NCBI RefSeq assembly: GCF_027604915.1
Contig: NZ_JAJAQC010000056.1
Span: 1-44,743 of the forward strand
Length of the DNA: 44,743 bases
Source of the DNA: Streptomonospora mangrovi
GTDB taxonomy: Bacteria; Actinomycetota; Actinomycetes; Streptosporangiales; Streptosporangiaceae
Direction of reading: 5' to 3'
Every line of letters begins with the position of its first letter. The first letter of the stretch is position 1. The notes beneath the pieces were generated by a model. It ran no database searches, had not been told where the DNA came from, and worked only from the letters and a program-made list of their open reading frames with translations. Both the position numbers and the translations under genes were made by a program. Shown here one piece after another: positions 12,401 through 19,328 of the stretch.

Positions 12401-12955
12401 ATGCCTTCCGACCTCAACGGCGCCACCGTCGCCTTCCTCGTCGCCCCCGAGGGCACCGAGCAGATCGAGCTGACCGACCCGTGGGAGGCCGTGGAGAAGG
12501 CCGGCGGCCGGCCGCGGCTGGTGTCCACCTCGCCGGGGGAGATCCAGGCGTTCAACCACCTCGACAAGGCCGACACCTTCACCGTCGACGCCACCGTCGA
12601 GGAGGTCGGCGCGGCCGACTTCACCGGCCTGGTGCTGCCCGGCGGCGTGGCCAACCCCGACTTCCTGCGGACCGTGCCGCGCGCCGTGCAGTTCGTCAAG
12701 GAGTTCTTCGACTCCGGCAAGCCCGTGGCCGCCATCTGCCACGCGCCCTGGACCCTGATCGAGGCCCGCGCCGTGGACGGCCGCCGGCTCACCTCTTACC
12801 CCAGCCTCGCCACCGACGTCCGCAACGCCGGCGGCGAGTGGGTCGACGAGGAGGTCGTCACCTGCGCCATGGGCCCCAACACGCTCGTCACCAGTCGCAA
12901 GCCCGACGATCTGCCGGCCTTCGACCGGGCTTTGCTCGACGCGTTCGCCAAGTAG
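12401..12955 (+). CDS. DJ-1/PfpI family protein (protease/deglycase/chaperone type)
   Basis: 184 residues, normal for the family. The start is fixed by AAGGAGG (12385-12391), 9 nt before the ATG; frames opening upstream lack a site. The flavodoxin-like fold shows VAFLVAPEGTEQIEL at the N-terminus, LVLPGG (about 78-82) and the nucleophile elbow AICHAPW with Cys113-His114. The closest pattern is the PfpI/YhbO branch, whose members have been assigned to stress protection, protein deglycation or peptidase activity. Which activity applies here cannot be read from sequence. It is a single gene lying ahead of the pyk promoter. Confidence 0.92.
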   Translation: MPSDLNGATVAFLVAPEGTEQIELTDPWEAVEKAGGRPRLVSTSPGEIQAFNHLDKADTFTVDATVEEVGAADFTGLVLPGGVANPDFLRTVPRAVQFVKEFFDSGKPVAAICHAPWTLIEARAVDGRRLTSYPSLATDVRNAGGEWVDEEVVTCAMGPNTLVTSRKPDDLPAFDRALLDAFAK

Positions 12956-13013
12956 CGACCTGGCGTACGCCCGTTCGCAACCTGGTTTAGACCACTGCAC
13001 CAGCGAGACGCTT

Positions 13014-13019
13014 TAGAGT
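13014..13019 (+). promoter_or_regulatory. pyk -10 element, probable leaderless transcript
   Basis: TAGAGT ends 7 nt before the GTG at 13027, and no ribosome binding site is present. The first transcribed base would fall at or just before the G of that GTG. The -35 position is not recognisable. Confidence 0.55.
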
Positions 13020-13026
13020 GTTAGGC

Positions 13027-14457
13027 GTGACACGTCGAGCAAAGATCGTCGCGACCCTCGGTCCCGCGACGTCGAGCCCCGAGACCATCCGGGCGCTCGT
13101 CGACGCGGGACTGGACGTGGCGCGACTCAACCTCAGCCATGGAACGCACGAGGACCACCGCACCAGCTATGCCAACGTCCGGGCGGCCGCCGAGGCCACC
13201 GGGCGCAGTGTGGGCATCCTCGCCGACCTCCAGGGGCCGAAGATCCGCCTGGGGACCTTCCCCGACGGCCCCGTCGAACTCGTCGCCGGCGACGAGTTCA
13301 CGGTGACCGTCGACGACGTCCCCGGCGACCGGCACCGGGTCTCCACCACCTACAAGAGCCTGCCCGGCGACGTCCGCCCCGGCGACCGCGTCCTCATCGA
13401 TGACGGCCGCGTCGTCCTGGAGTGCGTCAAGACCACCAGCACCGAGGTCCAGACCCGCGTGCTGATCGGCGGGCAGGTCTCCAACCACAAGGGGCTCAAC
13501 CTGCCCGGTGTGGCCGTCAGCGTGCCGGCCCTCACCGAGAAGGACGAGGCCGACCTGCGCTGGGCGCTGGAGCAGGGCGTCGACATGGTCGCCCTGTCCT
13601 TCGTGCGCAGCCCCTCCGACGCCGAGGACGTCCACCAGATCATGGACGAGGTCGGGGTCCGGGTCCCGCTCATCGCCAAGATCGAGAAACCGCAGGCCGT
13701 CGAGCGCCTCCAGGACATCATCGAGGTCTTCGACGGCGTGATGGTCGCCCGCGGCGACCTCGGCGTCGAGCTGCCCCTGGAGAACGTCCCGATGGTGCAG
13801 AAGCGCGCCATCGAGCGCTGCCGCGACAAGGCCAAGCCGGTCATCGTCGCCACGCAGATGCTGGAGTCCATGATCAGCGCGCCCCGGCCCACCCGCGCCG
13901 AGGCGTCCGACGTCGCCAACGCCGTCCTCGACGGCGCCGACGCGGTCATGCTTTCGGGCGAGACCAGCGTGGGGCGCTACCCGATCGAGACCGTCGAGAC
14001 GATGGCCCGCATCGTCGCGGCGGCCGAGCAGGAGTCCCTGCGCGCCTCCCACATCCTCAACCGGGTCCCCGAGACCACCGGAGGGGCCATCGCCCGCGCC
14101 GCCGCCGAAGTCGGAGCCACCGTCGGCGCCAAGGCCCTGGTCGCCTTCACCATGTCCGGCGAGACCGCCCGCCGCCTGGCGCGCTACCGCTCGCCGATCC
14201 CGCTGATGGCCTTCACCACCAGCAGCGCCACGCGCGCGCAGTTGTCGCTCACCTGGGGTGTCGAGACCCACTGCGTGCCCTGGGTCGACCACACCGACGA
14301 GATGGTGCGCCAGGTCGAGAGCGAACTGCTCGACATGGGCGTCTACCAGAAGGGCGACAAGATCGTCATCGTCGCCGGCAGCCCGCCCGGAACCCCTGGC
14401 TCCACCAACTTCCTGCGGGTCCACCGCATCGGCGACGCGATCGCCCACGGCAAGTAG
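13027..14457 (+). CDS. pyk: Pyruvate kinase
   Basis: 476 residues from the GTG at 13027 (MTRRAKIVATLGPA). The frame also opens at a GTG at 13018, but that start lies inside the -10 element and would add a TTA codon, so the later one is preferred. It converts phosphoenolpyruvate and ADP to pyruvate and ATP. Hallmarks: N-terminal RAKIVATLGP; LSHG near residue 40; the B-domain lid (about 70-170); the signature IAKIEKP with the catalytic Lys; MVARGDLGVE for metal binding; and VIVATQMLESM. The C-terminal domain for allosteric control is complete. It is a monocistronic gene; a minus-strand gene follows tail to tail. Confidence 0.97.
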   Translation: MTRRAKIVATLGPATSSPETIRALVDAGLDVARLNLSHGTHEDHRTSYANVRAAAEATGRSVGILADLQGPKIRLGTFPDGPVELVAGDEFTVTVDDVPGDRHRVSTTYKSLPGDVRPGDRVLIDDGRVVLECVKTTSTEVQTRVLIGGQVSNHKGLNLPGVAVSVPALTEKDEADLRWALEQGVDMVALSFVRSPSDAEDVHQIMDEVGVRVPLIAKIEKPQAVERLQDIIEVFDGVMVARGDLGVELPLENVPMVQKRAIERCRDKAKPVIVATQMLESMISAPRPTRAEASDVANAVLDGADAVMLSGETSVGRYPIETVETMARIVAAAEQESLRASHILNRVPETTGGAIARAAAEVGATVGAKALVAFTMSGETARRLARYRSPIPLMAFTTSSATRAQLSLTWGVETHCVPWVDHTDEMVRQVESELLDMGVYQKGDKIVIVAGSPPGTPGSTNFLRVHRIGDAIAHGK

Positions 14458-14473
14458 CCGGCGCACCGCCGGC
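14457..14473. terminator. Short hairpin at the pyk stop codon
   Basis: GCCGGCG and CGCCGGC pair over 7 bp around a 3-nt loop, starting on the last base of the pyk stop codon. It is a weak terminator candidate. Confidence 0.35.
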
Positions 14474-14608
14474 GGCCGGCCTGAACCCGGCTGGCACCCG
14501 CCCCGCGCCGCCGCACCGATGACACGGCCGGCGCGCTCACCACGGCCCCTGCCCCGGGGAGGCGGTCACCGCTTCACCGGGGAGGGCCGACGGGGAGCCC
14601 GGGGCGCG

Positions 14609-15547
14609 CTACCCCGGCTGGGCGCTGGGCGTCCCGGCCTCGTGCCCGACCCGCTCCAGGGGCATGTCCCAGGGCAGCAGGTTCCACGGGCTCGCGGGAT
14701 CGGCCACCAGCAGGCCCAGCGCGGTCCACACGCGCTCCCAGCCCGGTCCGCGCTGGCCGTACCACAGCAGGTAGCCGGCGTGGAACGCCTCGGCGTACTG
14801 CTGCCAGCCCGGATAGCGCCGCTGAAGGTCGGCGGCGGCCCGCCGCAGCAGCGACCGCGTCTCGGGGCCGCTCAGCCACTCCAGCGTCGCCCCTCCGCAG
14901 GCCAGCCGGATGAGCTGCGCCGAGCGCCACCACTGGTGGGCGGGGATCACCACGGTGCCGGCCGCCGCGTCGGCGCCGGTCACCTGGCGCAGCCGGACCG
15001 CCTGGTCGGGCGAGAGCCGCACCACCCGCTCCTCGCGGGCGTCGGCGCGCAGCCGCCCCCGCAGCGTGGCCGTGGTGAAGTCCACCACCAGGTCGCAGTC
15101 GCCGGCGCTGTGCAGGTCGGCCCAGACCCGGTCGACGGCCGCCAGCAGCGAGGCCCGGTCCACCACCCCCCACTCCCGCTCGAAGGCCCGCCGGTAGCGG
15201 CGGCGCAACTGGGGCCGCTCCACCTCGTCCCAGGGCTCGGCCAGCGCCACCCGGAAGGGCGCGGCAACGGCGGCGGCCCAGCGCTCGGTGGTCAGCGGGG
15301 CGTCGGGGTCGGCGGCGCGCAGGGCGGGCGGCTCGCGGGAGCCGATCACCAGTTCGGTGAAGGAGCCGGCGGCCAGCAGCAGCGTCGGCAGGAACGCCCA
15401 GCCGGGCTCGCCGACCACCACCAGCCCCACGACCAGGACCGCCATCGGGGCCAGCAGCAGCGGCTGCCGGCGCTTGGCGCCCCAGGCCACCAGCGCCCAG
15501 AACCCGATCGCCAGCGCCCCGGCGATCGCGGCCACCGCGGTCAGCAC
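14609..15547 (-). CDS. Membrane-anchored DUF1266-like protein
   Basis: 312 residues. The GTG at 15547 is chosen because AAGGGAG lies 6 nt upstream; the frame stays open to an ATG at 15628 and beyond without a better site. The N-terminus has two or three hydrophobic segments (about residues 2-22, 31-47, 51-63), so the protein is tethered to the membrane. The C-terminal half is Trp-rich with the pattern RRYPGWQQYAEAFHAGYLLW followed by SPWNLLPWDMPL, which matches my memory of DUF1266 (E. coli YbeR/YbeU relatives). The function of that family is unknown. The middle part (DLVVDFTTATLRGRLRADAR) is unassigned. The neighbours give no functional hint. Confidence 0.75.
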   Translation of the reverse strand: MLTAVAAIAGALAIGFWALVAWGAKRRQPLLLAPMAVLVVGLVVVGEPGWAFLPTLLLAAGSFTELVIGSREPPALRAADPDAPLTTERWAAAVAAPFRVALAEPWDEVERPQLRRRYRRAFEREWGVVDRASLLAAVDRVWADLHSAGDCDLVVDFTTATLRGRLRADAREERVVRLSPDQAVRLRQVTGADAAAGTVVIPAHQWWRSAQLIRLACGGATLEWLSGPETRSLLRRAAADLQRRYPGWQQYAEAFHAGYLLWYGQRGPGWERVWTALGLLVADPASPWNLLPWDMPLERVGHEAGTPSAQPG

Positions 15548-15724
15548 CGGCCACTCCCTTCGCGGCGGACAGCACGCGCCCAAGGCGGCGGAGGCGCTGT
15601 CGGCGGACACACTCCCGCCATCAAGCATCGGCGACGGCGGGGGGTTGTGGCGCCCGCGGCCACGGGTTGTGCTCAGGTTGTGGCCGCGATGTGACCGGCG
15701 GCGGCGCGCGGGACCCCGGACGCG

Positions 15725-15756
15725 CGGCGGCCCCGCGCGTTCACGCGGGGCCGCCG
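15725..15756 (-). terminator. Terminator hairpin downstream of the MFS efflux gene
   Basis: CGGCGGCCCCGC (15725-15736) and GCGGGGCCGCCG (15745-15756) form a perfect 12-bp stem with an 8-nt loop, 51 nt beyond the stop of the minus-strand transporter gene. Confidence 0.7.
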
Positions 15757-15807
15757 GTGCGTTGCGGGTGAGCGGTGTGGTGATTGGGGGAGGAGCGCCG
15801 GGCCGTG

Positions 15808-17283
15808 TCAGTGCGCCGGCGCGGGGGCGTCCGCGGCGTCGTCGGCCGGCGGGCGGCGGACGAAGAACGCTCCGGCGACCGCGACCAGCGAGATGATGGC
15901 CGCGGTGAGGAACGCCGTGTGGACCCCGGCCGCCTGCGCGGCGGTCTCGCCGACTCCGGCGGGCTGCCCGCCGGCGACCGAGGACATCGTGGTGATCAGC
16001 AGCGACACGCCGGCCGCCCCCGCGACCTGCTGGAGCGTGTTCAGCACCGCCGAACCGTGGGAGTACAGGCGCGGCCGCAGCGAGCTGAGCGAGGACGAGA
16101 ACAGCGGGGTGAACGACATCGCGAGCCCGAACGACATCCCCGTCTGGATCGCGACGAGCAGCCACACCGGCGTGGTCTCTCCGACGGTGCTGTAGAACCA
16201 CAGCGCCCCCGCGACCAGGACCGTCCCGGGGATCAGCAGCGGTCGCGGACCGCGCGCGTCGTAGACGCGGCCGATGATGGGGCCCATGACCCCCATGAGC
16301 ACCGAACCGGGGAGCACGACGAGTCCGGCCTCCGTGGCGCTCAGCCCGAGCACGTTTTGCAGGTAGAGCGGCAGCAGGGTGAGGCCGCCGAACATGGACA
16401 GCGCCAGCACCGACATGACCGCGACCGCCATCGTGAAGTTCACCGAGCGGAACACCCGCAGGTCCAGCAGCGCGGCGTCCCGGCGCTGGAGCAGCAACTG
16501 CCGCCACACGAACACCACGAGCGCGACCACGGCGGCGCAGGTGATCAGCGCGATCGTGCCCACGGACAGGGCCGCCTCGGCCTGGTGCTCGCCGCCGAGC
16601 TGGCTGAGCCCGAAGACCAGCCCGCCGAATCCGATCGCGGAGAGCACGATCGAGAGCACGTCGATGTGCTTGGCCTCCGGCTCGCCGAGGTTCAGCATCC
16701 ACTTCGCCCCGATCAGCAGCGCGAACACCGCGATCGGCAGGATGATCCCGAACAGCCACCGCCAGCTCAGCGAGTCCAGGATCAGTCCCGACAGGGTGGG
16801 GCCCACGGCGGGGGCCAGGGCCATCACGATCCCGGCGCGGCCCATGATGCGGCCGCGCGAGTGCGCGGGGATCACGTTCATCACGGTGGTCATCAGCAGC
16901 GGCATCATGATCGCCGTCCCCGACGCCTGCACGACCCGCCCGACGAGCAGCACGACGAACCCGGGAGCGACCAGGCAGATCAGCGTGCCGGCGCAGAAGA
17001 GCGAGGCGGCGGTCAGGAACACGCCGCGCGTGGTGAACCGCTGGAGCAGGAACCCCGTGATCGGGATCACCACCGCCATGGTCAGCATGAAGGCGCTCGT
17101 CAACCACTGGCCCAGCGAGGGTGGGATCCCCAGGTCGACGTTGAGATGGGGGATGGCGATCCCCATCGTCGTCTCGTTCAGGATGGCGACGAAGGCGGCG
17201 ATCAGCAGCAGCCAGATCACCCGCATCCCCCGCGGGTCGATGCCATCGGTGGGACGGGCCGTGGGCGTAGCGGCGGTGGCCAT
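15808..17283 (-). CDS. MFS drug efflux transporter, DHA2 (EmrB/QacA) family
   Basis: 491 residues with about 14 hydrophobic segments, the layout of 14-helix proton-drug antiporters. The DHA2 hallmarks are visible: an N-terminal helix ending NETTMGIAIPHL, the drug-antiporter motif ALAPAVGPTLSGLI in helix 5, SWRWLFGI after it, and FTPLFSSSLSSL in the second half. It should export hydrophobic drugs or a metabolite in exchange for protons. The ATG at 17283 is the first in frame. The divergent tetR gene and the shared palindrome between them suggest ligand-relieved repression. Substrate not predictable; LmrB-like lincomycin pumps are among the relatives. Confidence 0.93.
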   Translation of the reverse strand: MATAATPTARPTDGIDPRGMRVIWLLLIAAFVAILNETTMGIAIPHLNVDLGIPPSLGQWLTSAFMLTMAVVIPITGFLLQRFTTRGVFLTAASLFCAGTLICLVAPGFVVLLVGRVVQASGTAIMMPLLMTTVMNVIPAHSRGRIMGRAGIVMALAPAVGPTLSGLILDSLSWRWLFGIILPIAVFALLIGAKWMLNLGEPEAKHIDVLSIVLSAIGFGGLVFGLSQLGGEHQAEAALSVGTIALITCAAVVALVVFVWRQLLLQRRDAALLDLRVFRSVNFTMAVAVMSVLALSMFGGLTLLPLYLQNVLGLSATEAGLVVLPGSVLMGVMGPIIGRVYDARGPRPLLIPGTVLVAGALWFYSTVGETTPVWLLVAIQTGMSFGLAMSFTPLFSSSLSSLRPRLYSHGSAVLNTLQQVAGAAGVSLLITTMSSVAGGQPAGVGETAAQAAGVHTAFLTAAIISLVAVAGAFFVRRPPADDAADAPAPAH

Positions 17284-17373
17284 GGAACTCCTGTGGACAG
17301 ACCTGCAAGGAACTGCCGGCGCCGTGCCTCGACCCTGCGGCGGGGAGGTTTTCTCGTGCGGCGGTGACGACTA

Positions 17374-17401
17374 CGGCAGTATATGCCGCTAATGGCAGTA
17401 T
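17374..17401. promoter_or_regulatory. Operator-like palindrome and repeat in the MFS/tetR intergenic region
   Basis: CGGCA (17374-17378) and TGCCG (17384-17388) form a 15-bp palindrome around GTATA. The octamer GGCAGTAT occurs at 17375-17382 and again at 17394-17401, 19 bp apart. On the minus strand TATACT (17383 to 17378) is a good -10 for the transporter gene, so a bound repressor would cover its promoter. This is consistent with TetR-type autoregulation; binding itself is inferred. Confidence 0.6.
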
Positions 17402-17431
17402 GTGACAGTTAGGGCAGCCGGACTAGGAGTT

Positions 17432-18034
17432 GTGAAAGACACCATCGTGGGCATCAGAGAGCGCGCGCGGGAGATGCTGCGCGAGGAGTTGGCCGAGACG
17501 GCGACGCGCCTGTTCGAGGAGCGCGGCTTCGACCACACGACGGTCGAGGACATCGCGGCCGCCGCCGGCATCTCCCCTCGCACCTTCTACCGGTACTTCG
17601 GCACCAAGGAGGACGTGCTCTTCGGCGACCTTCCGGCCGCCGGCGGCGAGGCCCTCCGCGACCGGCTGGCCGAGAACCTCGACCGGTACCGGCCGTGGGA
17701 CGCGCTCCACCGGGTCATGCGCTCCACGGCGGCGCGGATCCCACCCCCGGCCCACCGCTGGGCGCGGCTGGTCCGCATCATCAACACCAGCGAGACCCTG
17801 CGGGCGAGGAACCTGGAACGGCAGATGCACCTCTGCCGGCTGCTGACCCCGGTCGTCGCGGAAAGCGTCGACGCGCCTGCGCCGCTCAGCGAACTGCGGG
17901 CCACCGTGCTCGTCCACACGGCGCTCACCTGCTTCGACGCCGCGTTCTCCTTCTGGGCGGAGCAGGGCGGGACCCCCGACCTCCGCACCGCGCTCGACAC
18001 GGCGTTCGAGACGTTCGCGCCGGCGGTGGACTGA
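17432..18034 (+). CDS. TetR family transcriptional regulator
   Basis: 200 residues if GTG at 17432 is used (AGGAG just upstream, tight spacing). In-frame GTG codons at 17402 and 17447 are alternatives. The N-terminal DNA-binding domain is clear: ATRLFEERGFDHTTVEDIA, AAAGISPRTFYRYFGTKEDVLF (about residues 22-65). The C-terminal all-helical ligand domain is unassigned. It is divergent from the DHA2 efflux pump with about 150 bp between, the classic repressor-pump arrangement. It probably represses the pump and itself through the palindrome at 17374-17388. A perfect hairpin follows the gene. Confidence 0.92.
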   Translation: MKDTIVGIRERAREMLREELAETATRLFEERGFDHTTVEDIAAAAGISPRTFYRYFGTKEDVLFGDLPAAGGEALRDRLAENLDRYRPWDALHRVMRSTAARIPPPAHRWARLVRIINTSETLRARNLERQMHLCRLLTPVVAESVDAPAPLSELRATVLVHTALTCFDAAFSFWAEQGGTPDLRTALDTAFETFAPAVD

Positions 18035-18099
18035 GGCCGACCGGCCGGCGCCGCCGGGGCGGGAGGCCCGGAACCCCGGAAGCCCGGGGAAACGCGAAA

Positions 18100-18122
18100 G
18101 GCCCCGCGCCGCGCGCGGGGCC
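18100..18122. terminator. Terminator hairpin between tetR and the tRNA gene
   Basis: GGCCCCGCGC and GCGCGGGGCC pair perfectly over 10 bp with a 3-nt loop. It can stop tetR transcription (66 nt after its stop) and also the minus-strand tRNA transcript (50 nt past its 3' end). Confidence 0.7.
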
Positions 18123-18171
18123 GGATGCCGAGAGGATAAGGGCCGCCGGGAGAGCCGGGAGCGGCCAAAAG

Positions 18172-18245
18172 TGCCCTGAGTGGGACTCGAACCCACACTG
18201 TACGAGGTTTGAGCTCGCTCGCTCTACCGATTGGCGTATCAGGGC
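18172..18245 (-). tRNA. tRNA with anticodon CAA (nominally Leu), class I variable loop
   Basis: A 74-nt cloverleaf on the minus strand. Acceptor stem GCCCTGA (18245-18239) pairs with TCAGGGC (18179-18173). The T arm is perfect (GTGGG TTCGAGT CCCAC). The anticodon stem GCGAG/CTCGT has one G-U pair and the loop CTCAAAC, giving anticodon CAA. The discriminator base is A and CCA is not encoded. The D arm contains GG in the loop but only a 3-bp stem (CGC/GCG) and a long loop. Bacterial tRNA-Leu normally has a long variable arm; here it is 5 nt. The tRNA identity is therefore uncertain although the gene is clear. Confidence 0.9.
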
Positions 18246-18301
18246 CGCGCGGCCGTGGGGCGACGGGAGCCGCACCCGACCCGGGGGCGCGCGGCGCGGC
18301 T

Positions 18302-18320
18302 GCCAAGGTCACGCCTTGGC
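18302..18320. promoter_or_regulatory. Hairpin/palindrome between the tRNA gene and the ANTAR regulator gene
   Basis: GCCAAGG and CCTTGGC form a perfect 7-bp inverted repeat around TCACG. It lies 56 bp upstream of the tRNA 5' end and 43 bp upstream of the regulator -10 element. It could be an operator for either divergent transcript or part of their spacing; no factor can be named. Confidence 0.4.
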
Positions 18321-18362
18321 TCCGTTCCCGTGGCCGTTGCTCTGCATCCTAGCGGATCTCGG

Positions 18363-18368
18363 TACCCT
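18363..18368 (+). promoter_or_regulatory. -10 element of the ANTAR regulator gene, probable leaderless transcript
   Basis: TACCCT ends 7 nt before the GTG at 18376, the same distance as at pyk, with no Shine-Dalgarno sequence. An alternative GTG at 18370 would lie upstream of the expected transcription start. Confidence 0.5.
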
Positions 18369-18375
18369 CGTGTAC

Positions 18376-18966
18376 GTGACGACGACGCAGAGCCGCGTGG
18401 TGATCGCGGAAGACGAGGCCCTGATCCGGCTCGACCTCAAGGAGATGCTTGAGGAGGACGGTTATACCGTCGTGGGCGAGGCCGGCGACGGCGAGGCCGC
18501 CATACGGCTGGCCACCGAGCACAAGCCCGACCTCGTCATCCTCGACATCAAGATGCCCGTCATGGACGGCCTGACCGCGGCCGAGCGCATCGCCGCCGAG
18601 CGCATCGCGCCCGTCGTCATCCTCACCGCGTTCTCCCAGCGGGAGCTGGTCGAGCGGGCGCGCGACGCCGGCGCCATGGCCTACCTGGTGAAGCCGTTCA
18701 ACAAGGCCGACCTCGTGCCGGCCATCGAGATGGCGGTCAGCCGCTACGCCGAACTGGCGGCGCTGGAGGCCGAGGTCTCCGGCCTCCAGGACCGGCTCGA
18801 GACCCGCAAGCTGGTCGAGCGGGCCAAGGGCCTGCTCCAGAGCCGCCACGGGCTCAGCGAGCCCGAGGCGTTCCGCTGGATCCAGAAGAACTCCATGGAC
18901 CGTCGGCTGACCATGCGCAAGGTCGCCGAGACCGTCATCGAGACGCTGAGCGAGCAGCAGCGCTGA
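18376..18966 (+). CDS. pdtaR: ANTAR-domain response regulator, PdtaR type
   Basis: 196 residues from GTG 18376. The receiver domain (about 7-122) has the acidic pair Glu12-Asp13, phosphoacceptor Asp57 in ILDIKMP, Thr84 and Lys106. A short coiled linker leads to the ANTAR RNA-binding domain (about 136-192), with the conserved KLVERAKGLLQ and the Ala-rich final helix. ANTAR proteins bind paired hairpins in mRNA leaders and prevent transcription termination when phosphorylated. In mycobacteria the orthologue Rv1626 works with kinase PdtaS. No histidine kinase lies in this window, so it is an orphan here. The gene precedes the liv operon, but a strong terminator separates them. Confidence 0.95.
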   Translation: MTTTQSRVVIAEDEALIRLDLKEMLEEDGYTVVGEAGDGEAAIRLATEHKPDLVILDIKMPVMDGLTAAERIAAERIAPVVILTAFSQRELVERARDAGAMAYLVKPFNKADLVPAIEMAVSRYAELAALEAEVSGLQDRLETRKLVERAKGLLQSRHGLSEPEAFRWIQKNSMDRRLTMRKVAETVIETLSEQQR

Positions 18967-19014
18967 CCCCCGGCTGAGTCCCCCGTTCCGCACCGCCCCG
19001 CCCGCGCGGGGTCC

Positions 19015-19042
19015 GGCCCCGGCGCACCGCGCCGGGGCCTTT
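19015..19042 (+). terminator. Terminator of the ANTAR regulator gene
   Basis: GGCCCCGGCGC (19015-19025) and GCGCCGGGGCC (19029-19039) form a perfect 11-bp stem with a 3-nt loop, followed by TTT. It lies 49 nt after the stop codon. Confidence 0.85.
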
Positions 19043-19328
19043 CGCGTGCCCGGGACGCGGCCGGCCGGGCACACCGGGCGGGCCGGGGCCGCGCGCCGGA
19101 AGGCACCCCGCAGGGCGGCGCCCGCCGGGGTGACGCTGCGCCACTCGCCTGTCGCGGGCCGTCTCACCTGGGATCACGGTTGCGCACAAAGCAGTGACGT
19201 TTCCATCACGCGGCCTTAAGGGCTGCTGAAGAGACAGAGTAAATCCAGCTAAACTCGCGCCACCGACCAGAAAACAGTCGGTATCAGGACATAGATAATG
19301 AATCGGTCAGATGCGCAAGGGAGCGCAC
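19043..19328 (+). promoter_or_regulatory. Upstream region and candidate promoters of the liv operon
   Basis: No gene. The last 130 bases are much less GC-rich than the surroundings. TAAACT (19250-19255) with TGAAGA 17 nt upstream, and GATAAT (19294-19299), are -10 candidates. Between them ACCGAC (19262-19267) and GTCGGT (19277-19282) form a perfect inverted repeat with an A-rich 9-nt spacer, able to act as an operator or, if transcribed from the first candidate, as a leader hairpin. Confidence 0.45.

Noticed and set aside
15629-17308. N-terminal 560 codons of a long minus frame continuous with the DUF1266 gene
   Set aside because: It overlaps the efflux transporter in another frame and reads as Arg/Pro-rich noise. 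The ribosome binding site fixes the DUF1266 start at 15547.
17695-18375. Upstream extension of the ANTAR regulator frame through tetR and the tRNA
   Set aside because: It crosses a tRNA gene, a terminator and the regulator's own promoter. It is an accidental open frame.
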